Assembly: GCA_030064695.1 (NCBI GenBank)
Contig: JASHYV010000084.1
Coordinates: 1 to 11,006, forward strand
DNA: 11,006 bases
Reading direction: 5' to 3'
Origin: Thermoplasmata archaeon
Lineage (GTDB): Archaea > Thermoplasmatota > Thermoplasmata > UBA184
In this document: positions 1 to 6,779 of the stretch, one piece after another
Numbering within the stretch: the stretch's first letter is position 1
How the letters are laid out: the number at the start of each line of letters is the position of its first letter
Made by a program: the position numbers and the translations under genes
The notes under the pieces: generated by a model
What the model saw: the letters and a program-made list of their open reading frames with translations, nothing else
Databases searched by the model: none
What the model was told of the DNA's origin: nothing

Positions 1-498
1 TCGAGCCTCTACCTGTTCTACTACCCGCTCCAGAACGAGCCGAACTTCCTGCTCAATCTCTACCCGGTGAACGGCGAGCCGCCGAGCACGTCGAACCCCG
101 GGGCGGAGAACGTGCCGGGCGGGATCGGGACCAACAACTCGATCGTCGCCTACAGCGCCATCTGCCAGCACTTGGGCTGCCCGGCGCCGGCGATCTCGTA
201 CTATCCGCCGGGCACGTGCCCGCAGACCCCCGGCGGCAAGACGTTCTACATCCACTGCTCGTGCCACGGCTCCACCTACGACGTCACGAACTCCGCCGCG
301 AACCTGACCGGTCCGGCGGTGATGCCGCTCCCCCAGGTGGTGCTCGACACCGACTCGTCCGGCAACATCTACGCCATCGGCGAGAACGGCCCGCCGGTGA
401 ACGGGCATCTCAACACGCTCCAGGGGGACTACGGGGTCGGGAGCTCGAGCCAGCTCGAGCGGGAGTCGCCGGTCATCCTCTGCTCGTTCCCGTCGTGA
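1..498 (+). CDS. Rieske iron-sulfur protein (3' part, start outside window)
   Basis: The reading frame is open from the first base, so the gene starts upstream; 165 residues are visible. The Rieske [2Fe-2S] domain is clear: box 1 (CQHLGC) at nt 163-180 and box 2 (CSCHGS) at nt 256-273. Expected cluster ligands are the Cys at 163, His at 169, Cys at 256 and His at 265; the Cys at 178 and 262 would form the usual disulfide. The boxes are 25 residues apart, and box 2 is followed by a TGPAVMPLP-like segment, as in archaeal SoxF/SoxL-type Rieske proteins. In the family this subunit takes an electron from quinol at the Qo site of cytochrome b, on the outer face of the membrane. The next gene encodes that cytochrome b, 13 nt downstream. 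Two extra Cys (nt 217 and near the C-terminus) are not part of the Rieske core. The N-terminal anchor or signal is not visible. Confidence 0.95.
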   Translation, partial: SSLYLFYYPLQNEPNFLLNLYPVNGEPPSTSNPGAENVPGGIGTNNSIVAYSAICQHLGCPAPAISYYPPGTCPQTPGGKTFYIHCSCHGSTYDVTNSAANLTGPAVMPLPQVVLDTDSSGNIYAIGENGPPVNGHLNTLQGDYGVGSSSQLERESPVILCSFPS

Positions 499-505
499 GG
501 GAGGT
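499..505 (+). promoter_or_regulatory. Shine-Dalgarno site for cytochrome b
   Basis: GGGAGGT lies directly after the Rieske stop codon, with 6-7 nt to the GTG at 512. It supports that GTG as the start over the later in-frame ATG codons. Confidence 0.7.
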
Positions 506-511
506 CACCCG

Positions 512-1876
512 GTGTCGTTCACGAACTGGTACAACCGGACCCTCAACAAGATCTGGGGGTTCGTCGAGGACCGCACCTCGATGCGCAAGTGGGCCCTCCG
601 GCCCCAGCCCGAGTTCACGTTCAAGCCGTCGTACTGGACGGGCGCGTTCGTCGTCAACGCGTTCCTCTACCAGGTCGTCTCCGGCGCGCTCCTCCTGCTC
701 TACTACCAGCCGAGCACCGGGACCACGCTCTCCGCCTGCGGCCAGGCGGTCGGGACGCAGTCGGCGTCGCCGGCGGCGTGGTGCTCGACGTACTACATCA
801 TCCACTCCGTCCCGATGGGCTCGCTCCTGCTGACGAGCCACCTGTACGGCGCCTACGCGATGATCTTCCTGATGTTCCTCCACTTCTTCCGCGGCTACTA
901 CCTCGGCGTCTACAAGGCGCCCCGCGAGTTCTCCTGGATGGTGGGGACGCTCCTCCTCATCGTCACGATGGGGATGGGCTTCACCGGCTACCTCCTCCCC
1001 TACACGCAGATCTCGTACAACGCGACGAACGTGGGGATCGTCCTCGCGCTCCGCCTGCCGACCTTCGGTCCGCTCCTGGGTCCGCTGATCCTCGCGGACG
1101 GGACGAGCCAAGGGCTGCTCTCCCGGATGTTCGACGCCCACGTGCTGCTGTTACCGCTCGCGCTCGCGGCGCTGCTCTACGCCCACATCGCGCTCTTCGA
1201 GTCGCACGGCATCGCCCCGCCGGCGACGTCGGACCCGACGCAGCGCCGTCGCTACACCGAGAAGGACGACCAGAAGGCCGTCCCGTTCATGCCGCACATC
1301 TTCTGGTACATCACCAAGTGGGGCCTCCTCTACGTCGGCCTCCTCCTCGGCATCGCGGCGCTCTGGCCGTGGAACCTACCGACGTACGAGGGGAACCTCG
1401 CGGCCGTCCAGTCGGTGACCGAGCCGGACTGGTACTTCCTCTGGCTGTTCAAGTTCGTCGACTTCCAGGGCGTCACGCCGGTGATCGCGGTCGGCGTCAC
1501 CACCGTGCTGATCGCCTACGTGCTGTTCCTGCCGTTCCTCGACCGCTCAAAGCGGACCCATCCGCGGGACCGGCCGCTCTTCATCTGGCTCGCGACGAGC
1601 CTGCTCGGCTTCTTCATCCTGATGACCGTCTGGGGCGGCGAGACCCCGGGCGTCCAGATCACGCCGAACGTCGTCGCGATGACGCTCGGGCCCGTCTTCG
1701 GCGTGAACGCGCTCGTGACGATCCTCTTCCACTGGCGGTACGTGCGGAGCTACCGGCGGCGGCTCGCCGCCCGGCAGACCCCGTACCCCGGCGTCTATCC
1801 GGCCCCGGGCCTGCCGCCCGGCAGCGGCACCCCGACCCCGACCGTGGGAGCCCAGGAGGCGCGGGCCGTTGACTGA
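512..1876 (+). CDS. Cytochrome b of a Rieske/cyt b (bc-type) complex
   Basis: A 454-residue integral membrane protein, the quinol-oxidising core of the complex. The N-terminal b6-like half carries two His pairs for haems bL and bH: H110/H124 (14 apart) and H210/H225 (15 apart; the 15 spacing is b6-like, mitochondrial type has 14). The C-terminal half is the subunit IV-like part fused in one chain, with the Qo motif PDWY at residues 305-308 instead of the common PEWY. A loop between the first two helices (about 70-95) holds C76 and C91 and is longer than usual. After the last helix comes a positively charged stretch and a Pro/Gly/Thr-rich tail (about 422-450). GTG start chosen from the SD site and from the N-terminus preceding the first helix. 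The gene sits 13 nt after the Rieske gene and overlaps the next start by 8 nt, so they are translated as one unit. No cytochrome c1 is encoded in the window. Confidence 0.96.
   Translation: MSFTNWYNRTLNKIWGFVEDRTSMRKWALRPQPEFTFKPSYWTGAFVVNAFLYQVVSGALLLLYYQPSTGTTLSACGQAVGTQSASPAAWCSTYYIIHSVPMGSLLLTSHLYGAYAMIFLMFLHFFRGYYLGVYKAPREFSWMVGTLLLIVTMGMGFTGYLLPYTQISYNATNVGIVLALRLPTFGPLLGPLILADGTSQGLLSRMFDAHVLLLPLALAALLYAHIALFESHGIAPPATSDPTQRRRYTEKDDQKAVPFMPHIFWYITKWGLLYVGLLLGIAALWPWNLPTYEGNLAAVQSVTEPDWYFLWLFKFVDFQGVTPVIAVGVTTVLIAYVLFLPFLDRSKRTHPRDRPLFIWLATSLLGFFILMTVWGGETPGVQITPNVVAMTLGPVFGVNALVTILFHWRYVRSYRRRLAARQTPYPGVYPAPGLPPGSGTPTPTVGAQEARAVD
1854..1859 (+). promoter_or_regulatory. Shine-Dalgarno site deciding a TTG start
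   Basis: AGGAGG inside the 3' end of the cytochrome b gene, 9 nt before the TTG at 1869. It is the main reason for choosing TTG, since no ATG or GTG lies in a better place for the small membrane protein that follows. Confidence 0.65.
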
Positions 1877-2135
1877 GACCGCCGCCGAGACGCCGAAGTG
1901 GAAGACCGGCTGGATCTGGGCGATCCTGCTGGTCTTCTTCGTGATCGGGACCGTCGGGCTCGCCGCGGTCGCCTACGGGATCCTCGGCCTCCTCACCGGC
2001 TCGTGGATCTATCTCCTCGCCGTCGCGATCGGCGGGTTCGTCGCCTTCCTCGCGTTCCTGTTCATGGCCGGGATCCTCTACCGGGTGGACCGGTACCGCG
2101 GCGCCACCGAGCGGAAGGTGACGCTCTTTGAGTAG
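1869..2135 (+). CDS. Small two-helix membrane protein, unknown function
   Basis: An 88-residue protein with a short polar N-terminus, two hydrophobic helices (about 15-42 and 46-71) and a charged C-terminus with R72, D74, R75, R77, E81, R82 and K83. I recognise no family. It starts with TTG, overlaps the end of the cytochrome b gene by 8 nt and overlaps the next gene by 8 nt, so its translation is tied to both. Position between cytochrome b and oxidase subunit I suggests an accessory subunit or assembly factor of the respiratory complex; this is inference from context only. Hydrophobic composition in the correct frame, SD support and tight packing argue that it is a real gene, not a chance frame. 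Confidence 0.8.
   Translation: MTETAAETPKWKTGWIWAILLVFFVIGTVGLAAVAYGILGLLTGSWIYLLAVAIGGFVAFLAFLFMAGILYRVDRYRGATERKVTLFE
2113..2121 (+). promoter_or_regulatory. Shine-Dalgarno site deciding a second TTG start
   Basis: GGAAGGTGA within the 3' end of the 88-residue gene; AGGTGA ends 6 nt before the TTG at 2128, a good match to the 3' end of archaeal 16S rRNA. Confidence 0.65.
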
Positions 2136-2502
2136 CGCCGCCCCGACCGAGGCCGAGCTGCGGGCGATCCGCCGGCGGGTCTTGAACCTCTACGACTCGG
2201 TGACGCTGCTGATGCTCATCGGGATCGCGGTACTCGTCGTCTACGCGATCCGGCTGGGACCGCTCACGAGCCCGGGCGCGACCCGGAGCTTCGGCTTCGC
2301 CGTCGCGCTCATGTTCCTCATGGCGGCGTTGATCGTCCATCTCGTCGACCGGACCTACCGGGTCTGGCCGCTGGGCCGGCGCTTTGAACCGACGCCCCCC
2401 GGCCCGGTCACGGTGCGGAGCCAAGCGAAGTTCCTGATCGCGGTGATCCTCGTGGTCGCGGCGGCCGCCATCGCGTACGTACTAGGGGGACTTATCGCGT
2501 GA
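2128..2502 (+). CDS. Small three-helix membrane protein, unknown function
   Basis: A 124-residue protein with an N-terminal charged amphipathic segment (about 8-19, rich in Arg and Glu) and three predicted membrane helices (about 24-42, 54-73 and 101-122). A Pro-rich charged linker (about 80-100) separates helices 2 and 3. H71 lies at the end of helix 2. I do not recognise the family; it lacks the copper ligands of oxidase subunit II and is too short for subunit III. It begins with TTG, overlaps the preceding gene by 8 nt and ends 16 nt before oxidase subunit I. By context it may be a small subunit of the oxidase or of a bc-oxidase supercomplex. Confidence 0.8.
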   Translation: MSSAAPTEAELRAIRRRVLNLYDSVTLLMLIGIAVLVVYAIRLGPLTSPGATRSFGFAVALMFLMAALIVHLVDRTYRVWPLGRRFEPTPPGPVTVRSQAKFLIAVILVVAAAAIAYVLGGLIA

Positions 2503-2506
2503 GCGC

Positions 2507-2514
2507 GGAGGGAG
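2507..2514 (+). promoter_or_regulatory. Shine-Dalgarno site for oxidase subunit I
   Basis: GGAGGGAG placed just after the stop codon of the 124-residue gene; it fixes the GTG at 2519 as start and so includes the extra N-terminal helix in the protein. Confidence 0.7.
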
Positions 2515-2518
2515 TCCC

Positions 2519-4210
2519 GTGACCGATCTCACCCTCCCGCTGGTGGAGATCGGGCTCGTCGGCGGATTCTCCGCGTTCCTCGTCTGGCTGTTCTACTACC
2601 ACGGGGCCTGGCTCGTCCCGACGATGAAGAAGTGGCTCTTCACGACCGATCACCAGCGGATCGGGATCATGTACATCGTGACCGGGATCGTGTTCTTCTT
2701 CATCGGCGGGATCTACGCGACCCTGATCCGGACCGATCTCGGCCTCATCCAGGGCCTCGGGATGGACCCCCAGACGACGCTCGGCATCACGCCGGACGTC
2801 TACTCGACGCTGTTCACCGAGCACGGCGTGCTGATGATCTTCATGTTCATCATCCCGACGCTCGCCGGGTTCGGGAACTATCTCGTCCCTTCGATGATCG
2901 GCTCGCGGGAGATGGCCCTCCCGCGCATCAACGCGATCGCCTTCTGGCTGATCCCGCCCGCCGGCGTGATCCTGATCCTCTCGAACGCGTACGCCGGCTG
3001 GACCGGCTACGTGCCGCTCTCCCTCGAGTCGTTCGGGCCGAACCCGTACGGCGTCGACCTCTGGATCCTCGGGCTGCACATCTTGACGATCTCCTCGATG
3101 CTGGGCGCGATCAACTTCCTCGTCACGATCCTGAAGCACCGGGCGCCCGGGGTCCACTACTGGAACATGCCCCTCTTCGTCTGGGCGACGCTGATCAACT
3201 CCGTCCTGCTCATCTTCGCGCTCCCCTCGCTCTCGATCGGCCTCACCTTCATCCTCTCCGACCGGAACTTCGGCACGCACATCCTCGCCTCGGTGAACGG
3301 CACGCCGCTCGGCGGCGCGCTGCTCTACCAGAACATCTTCTGGTTCTTCGCGCACCCCGAGGTCTACATCATGGTGCTCCCGGCGTTCGGGATCATCTCG
3401 ACCGTCCTCCCGAAGCTGGCGCGCAAGGACATCTTCGGGTACGGCGCGATGGCCGTCTCGCTGGGCGCGTTCGCCGTGCTCTCCTTCGCCGTCTGGGAGC
3501 ACCACATGTTCGTGACGGGCATCGCGACGAACGTGCGGTTCGTCTTCATGCTCGCGACGATGGCGATCGCGGTCCCCTCGGCGGTGAAGACGTTCAACTG
3601 GGTGGCGACGCTCTGGGGCGGCCGGATCTGGATGGCGGTCCCGATGTGGTTCTGCGTGGCGTTCATCACCGGCTTCGTGATCGGCGGCCTCTCGGGCCTG
3701 ATGCTCGCCTCGATCCCCGTCGACTACCTCTACCACGGGACGTACTTCGTGGTGGCCCACTTCCACTACATCCTGCTCGGCGGGACGCTGATGGCGATCT
3801 TCGCCGGGATCTACTTCTACTACCCGATCCTGACGCGCCGCTGGTACAACCAGAAGCTGGGCCAGATGCACTTCCTGCTCACGTACGTGGGCGTGAACCT
3901 GCTGCTGTTCCCGATGTTCATCCTGGGCGCGGAGGGGATGCCGCGCCGCGTCTACACGTACCTCTGGGCCGGCAACTTCCAGGCGCTCAACTTCATCTCG
4001 ACGATGGGCGCCTACATCCTCGGCATCGGCCAGCTCGTCTTCGCCTACAACATGGTCTACAGCTACTACGCGGGCGAGCCGGTCACGACGGCGGACCCGT
4101 GGGGCGAGGAGCTCGCCGTCCGCATGACCGGGCCGGTGGCGAAGCCGCTCCCCAGCCCCGCCCGGACCCCGGGCCCGGTCCCGACCGCGGCGCCGACGGA
4201 GGGCCCGTAG
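2519..4210 (+). CDS. ctaD: Cytochrome c oxidase subunit I, A-type haem-copper oxidase
   Basis: A 563-residue catalytic subunit that reduces O2 at the haem a3-CuB centre and pumps protons. Visible ligands: H102 and H416 for haem a, H414 for haem a3, H279, H328 and H329 for CuB. HPEVY (279-283) contains the glutamate and cross-linking tyrosine of A1-type enzymes (E281, Y283). K-channel K357 is present, with S354 where Thr is common. In the D-channel, N120 and N138 are kept but the entry aspartate position holds E131. GMPRR (473-477) matches the haem propionate arginine pair. Residues 9-27 form an extra hydrophobic helix ahead of the usual first helix; a Pro/Ala/Thr-rich tail covers 541-563. GTG start is 7 nt after a GGAGGGAG Shine-Dalgarno. 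Subunits II and III are not in the window; the downstream ctaA and ctaB supply haem A. Confidence 0.97.
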   Translation: MTDLTLPLVEIGLVGGFSAFLVWLFYYHGAWLVPTMKKWLFTTDHQRIGIMYIVTGIVFFFIGGIYATLIRTDLGLIQGLGMDPQTTLGITPDVYSTLFTEHGVLMIFMFIIPTLAGFGNYLVPSMIGSREMALPRINAIAFWLIPPAGVILILSNAYAGWTGYVPLSLESFGPNPYGVDLWILGLHILTISSMLGAINFLVTILKHRAPGVHYWNMPLFVWATLINSVLLIFALPSLSIGLTFILSDRNFGTHILASVNGTPLGGALLYQNIFWFFAHPEVYIMVLPAFGIISTVLPKLARKDIFGYGAMAVSLGAFAVLSFAVWEHHMFVTGIATNVRFVFMLATMAIAVPSAVKTFNWVATLWGGRIWMAVPMWFCVAFITGFVIGGLSGLMLASIPVDYLYHGTYFVVAHFHYILLGGTLMAIFAGIYFYYPILTRRWYNQKLGQMHFLLTYVGVNLLLFPMFILGAEGMPRRVYTYLWAGNFQALNFISTMGAYILGIGQLVFAYNMVYSYYAGEPVTTADPWGEELAVRMTGPVAKPLPSPARTPGPVPTAAPTEGP

Positions 4211-4220
4211 GGCGGGATCG

Positions 4221-4793
4221 ATGCGCGGCCACGATCTCTTCCGGACGGCGGCGATCTTCGCGGTCGTCCTCTGCTACTCGACGATCCTGCTCGGGGGGAA
4301 CGTGATGGCGAGCGGCGACGGGCTCGCGTGCCCGCACTGGCCGACGTGCTATCCCAACGGGAACCTCCTGCCGGCGTTCGTGGGCGGCGCGGCGGTCGAG
4401 TGGAGCCACCGGGTCTCGGCGTTCTTCCTGTCGGTCTCGGTGCTGGTGCTCGCGCTCCTGGGGCTCGTCTACGAGCGGATGCGGCGAATCCTGATGAAGC
4501 TCGCCCTGGTGGCGCTCGGCCTCGTCGTCACCGAGGCGCTGCTGGGCGGCCTCGTCGTCGAGAGCGGCCTCTACACCACGTTCATCCTGGTCCATCTCGC
4601 GATCGCGACCGCGCTCTTCGGCCTGCTGCTCGTGATCGCGCTGCTCTCGAACCTCCGGGAGATGCCGCGTCGGTGGATCGATTGGGCGCGGCGGGCGACC
4701 GAGGAGTCCGTCGAGCCCGCGCCGCGCCCGGCCGCGCCGAGCCCCGCCGGCCCGGACCGGACCCCGTCGCCGGGCCGGCCCCGGGAAGGCTAA
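4221..4793 (+). CDS. ctaA: Heme A synthase, compact archaeal (half-size) form
   Basis: A 190-residue membrane protein that fits CtaA/COX15, which oxidises the C8 methyl of haem O to the formyl of haem A. Four helices are predicted (about 9-30, 64-84, 91-112, 118-142), half of the eight in bacterial CtaA, as in the compact archaeal form described from Aeropyrum pernix. Haem-ligand candidates are H63 (in EWSHR, with the family's essential glutamate as E60) and H125. A Cys pair, C37 and C43 in CPHWPTC, lies in the first outer loop, as in CtaA proteins with a redox-active pair. A Pro/Ala-rich tail follows from about 165. ATG start lies 10 nt after the subunit I stop codon. Haem-binding halves usually pair with each other, so the protein probably acts as a dimer (inference). 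Confidence 0.93.
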   Translation: MRGHDLFRTAAIFAVVLCYSTILLGGNVMASGDGLACPHWPTCYPNGNLLPAFVGGAAVEWSHRVSAFFLSVSVLVLALLGLVYERMRRILMKLALVALGLVVTEALLGGLVVESGLYTTFILVHLAIATALFGLLLVIALLSNLREMPRRWIDWARRATEESVEPAPRPAAPSPAGPDRTPSPGRPREG

Positions 4794-4824
4794 GCCCGCG
4801 CCGCGGCGTGGGGAGCGTGCCCCG

Positions 4825-5760
4825 ATGACCGGTGCGGCCCCGGACCCTGCGCCTCCCGCTCCCCCGCCGGCGGGCCGGGCGCTCCGGGACTGGGTCTCCC
4901 TCGCGAAGCCGGGGATCACCGCCCTCATCTGCACGGTGGCGGTCGGCGGCTTCCTGCTCGCCGATCCGCGGTCGATCGACTGGCTCCGGCTCGGCCTCCT
5001 GGTCGCGACCGGGGCGTCGGCCTCCGCCGGCGCGGCGATGCTGAACCACTACCTCGACCGCGACCTGGACGCCCGGATGCGGCGGACGAGCGGCCGCCCG
5101 ATCCCCGGCGCCCGGATCGACCCGTCGGGCGCCGTCGCCGGGGTCGGGCTCGCGCTCCTCGCGCTCGGCATCGGCGCGGCGACGGTGCTGCTCAACGCCT
5201 GGACCGGCTTCTCGATCTTCCTGGGCGGCCTCACGTACGTCGTCGTCTACACGGCGTGGCTGAAGCGCCGGACGAGCTGGAACATCGTCATCGGCGGCTT
5301 CGCCGGGAGCGCGCCCGCCCTCGCCGGCGGCGCGGCCGCCGTCGGCGACTGGACGTGGGGGGTCGTGGCGTTCGCCGTGCTGGTCTTTCTCTGGACGCCT
5401 CCGCACTTCTGGAGCCTCGCGCTGCTCCTCAAGGACGACTACGCGCGCGCGGAGCTCCCGATGCTGCCGGACATGCACGACCTCGCCTACTCGGGGAAGG
5501 TGGTCGTCGTCTCCGCCGCGCTGCTCGTGCCCGCCGCGCTCGCGATCGGCCTCACCGGCGTGCTCGCTTGGCCGATCCTGGTGGTGATCCTCGCGCTCGG
5601 GGCGGGGTTCGTCGCGGTCACCTTGCCGCTCTGGCGGGACGTCTCCCGGCCGATCGCCCGTCGGGGCTTCCTCTATTCCGGCCCGTACCTGCTCGGCGTG
5701 GTGCTGGCGATCCTGGCGAACGTTCCGCTGGTCCGCTGGGGCGTGCCGGGGCTCGGGTAA
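4825..5760 (+). CDS. ctaB: Protoheme IX farnesyltransferase (heme O synthase)
   Basis: A 311-residue UbiA-superfamily membrane enzyme that transfers a farnesyl-type group from the prenyl diphosphate to haem B, giving haem O, the substrate for the neighbouring CtaA. First Asp-rich motif: N74, D78 and D82 in NHYLDRDLDARM, followed by RRTSGRP. The conserved WTPPHFW (190-196) and the second polar motif LKDDYARAELPMLP (202-215) identify CtaB among prenyltransferases. About nine hydrophobic helices follow a Pro/Ala-rich cytoplasmic N-terminus (4-17). ATG start is preceded by GGGGAG 9 nt upstream. The gap to ctaA is 31 nt and contains CTAAGCC about 32 nt before the ATG, which could be a weak extra promoter; cotranscription with ctaA is still the simplest view. 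Confidence 0.96.
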   Translation: MTGAAPDPAPPAPPPAGRALRDWVSLAKPGITALICTVAVGGFLLADPRSIDWLRLGLLVATGASASAGAAMLNHYLDRDLDARMRRTSGRPIPGARIDPSGAVAGVGLALLALGIGAATVLLNAWTGFSIFLGGLTYVVVYTAWLKRRTSWNIVIGGFAGSAPALAGGAAAVGDWTWGVVAFAVLVFLWTPPHFWSLALLLKDDYARAELPMLPDMHDLAYSGKVVVVSAALLVPAALAIGLTGVLAWPILVVILALGAGFVAVTLPLWRDVSRPIARRGFLYSGPYLLGVVLAILANVPLVRWGVPGLG

Positions 5761-5786
5761 CGTAAGGGAAGCGCGCGTCGGCGCAA

Positions 5787-5794
5787 CCTTATCT
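5787..5794 (+). promoter_or_regulatory. TATA-like box for the 233-residue unknown gene
   Basis: CCTTATCT, an AT-richer octamer in a GC-rich gap, centred 29 nt before the ATG at 5820. That distance predicts a transcript starting at or a few bases before the ATG and argues against the in-frame GTG at 5799. Confidence 0.55.
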
Positions 5795-5819
5795 CGCCGT
5801 GCCCGCTAGTGCTGTCCCG

Positions 5820-6521
5820 ATGTCCACCTCCGACCGGGTCGGAGCCGTCTCCGACCGCCAGCGGGACGCGGAGAACGTCCTCAAGAAGCTCGGCTTCGCG
5901 CGCGTGCCGCCGCGCCGCGGGGCGCCCCGGCCCGAGCCCTCGTTCTGGGTGCAGGAAGCCGGCGTGCCGCGCCGAACGTTCCCGGTGTTCGTTCCGCCGA
6001 CCGCGGGCGCCTCCGGGGCGGACGGCATCGAGGAGTGGGCGCAGCGGCCGGCCTCCCCGGCGCGCGCGATCTTCGTGGTGCCGAACGATTCCGCGGCCGA
6101 GGAGGCGTGGGCCCGACTGGGCCGTCTGCCCGGCGCGGTGATCGACCGGGAGGTCTCGATCCTCGTTGTGCCGACGGGGGGCGTCGCCCGGGAGGCGCCG
6201 CACTTCTACCTCCGTCTCGCCGAGCCGAAGGAGATCCTCGCGCTCGCCACCGGCATCGTGGTCGGCCTCTTCCGGCGGGCCCAGGCGGCCGAGGGGTCGA
6301 GCCAGATCGACTTCGAGGAGATGCTCTCGCTCCTGCGGGAGCGGTTCCGCATCGACGTCCACCGGTCGCTGAGGGTCCGCACCGACGAGGAGGCGCTCTT
6401 CCTCCTGTACCAGCTGGCCCAACGCGACTCCTACGCGCCGGGCGACCCGGCCTCGAACCTGCACCTGCTCGTCCTCAAGCCGACCGGTCCCTCGGCGCGG
6501 CTCCCGTGGTTCGCCGCCTAG
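5820..6521 (+). CDS. Conserved-looking soluble protein, unknown function
   Basis: A 233-residue protein without membrane helices, signal peptide or Cys. I recognise no family. Visible parts: an N-terminal helix ending in ENVLKKLGF (18-26); a Pro/Arg-rich linker (30-40); a segment with hydrophobic strands (PVFVPP, 55-60; AIFVVPN, 83-89; ILVVPTGG, 114-121), alternating with helices in an alpha/beta pattern; and a helical C-terminal part (134-202) ending in a strand LHLLVLKP (214-221). The ATG start is chosen by distance to the TATA-like box. It lies after ctaB but with its own promoter, so a respiratory role does not follow from position. Normal codon use for this window and third-position GC bias make it a real gene. 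Confidence 0.85.
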   Translation: MSTSDRVGAVSDRQRDAENVLKKLGFARVPPRRGAPRPEPSFWVQEAGVPRRTFPVFVPPTAGASGADGIEEWAQRPASPARAIFVVPNDSAAEEAWARLGRLPGAVIDREVSILVVPTGGVAREAPHFYLRLAEPKEILALATGIVVGLFRRAQAAEGSSQIDFEEMLSLLRERFRIDVHRSLRVRTDEEALFLLYQLAQRDSYAPGDPASNLHLLVLKPTGPSARLPWFAA

Positions 6522-6540
6522 GCCCGCACGAACCGAGCCG

Positions 6541-6547
6541 TTAAGAA
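6541..6547 (+). promoter_or_regulatory. TATA-like box for the 60-residue membrane protein
   Basis: TTAAGAA centred 26 nt before the ATG at 6570, preceded by GCCG. Spacing predicts a leaderless mRNA. The same TTAAG core recurs upstream of pdaD (9343-9347). Confidence 0.6.
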
Positions 6548-6569
6548 TCCCGTACCGGTCGTTCGGTCG

Positions 6570-6755
6570 ATGGGCGAGCCCGAGGCGCCGTACGAGACGC
6601 CGTACACGCGCTACCCCGGCGGCTCGATGCCGCCCGCCGCGACGACCCCGCACGAGGGGAAGCGCGAGCTCTGGGGGTTCTTCTGGCTCACGCTCGCCAA
6701 CACGGCGATCATCGCGACCGCCGGCATCGTCACCTGGTGGTTCGTCCACTGATCG
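6570..6755 (+). CDS. Small single-span membrane protein, unknown function
   Basis: A 60-residue product with an N-terminal half rich in Pro, Tyr and Glu (residues 3-28), a short charged step (KREL, about 31-34) and one hydrophobic helix to the end (about 35-59, WGFFWLTLANT then AIIATAGIVTWWFVH). The positive residues before the helix suggest the N-terminus is cytoplasmic. It has its own TATA-like box 26 nt upstream and no Shine-Dalgarno, consistent with leaderless translation. The frame runs through the last sense codon at 6750-6752 (TGA follows at 6750-6752 or directly after the CAC codon; the stop lies by 6755). The size and single span resemble the tiny accessory subunits of haem-copper oxidases, but that is only a resemblance. 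Confidence 0.6.
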
Positions 6756-6772
6756 AACGCGCCCGGGCAAGC

Positions 6773-6779
6773 CTATATC
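6773..6779 (+). promoter_or_regulatory. TATA box of tRNA-Pro
   Basis: CTATATC, the clearest TATA sequence in the window together with that at 7543. A start about 25 nt downstream would fall near 6800, leaving a leader of roughly 13 nt before the mature tRNA. A short GC stem (6794-6798 with 6808-6812) lies in that interval. Confidence 0.7.

Noticed and set aside
473..1141. Open frame on the - strand opposite cytochrome b
   Set aside because: Same kind of shadow: charged, low-complexity product, no start signal, fully covered by a well supported gene.
2128..2502. 124-residue membrane protein as a truncated oxidase subunit II or III
   Set aside because: No CuA ligand motif, and too few helices with no subunit III glutamate motif; the gene has its own start and stop signals.
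2492..3871. A 459-codon open frame on the - strand opposite oxidase subunit I
   Set aside because: It is antisense to a certain gene, and its product is dominated by Arg, Asp, Glu, His and Val with no fold-like pattern, as expected from the complement of a GC-rich membrane-protein gene.
2632..4305. A 557-codon + strand frame overlapping subunit I and ctaA
   Set aside because: Its product is Arg/Asp/His/Pro-rich nonsense and it crosses two real genes in another frame.
5799..5801. GTG as an earlier start for the 233-residue gene
   Set aside because: Only about 8 nt from the TATA-like box, so it would not be in the transcript; the ATG at 5820 has the spacing seen elsewhere in the window.
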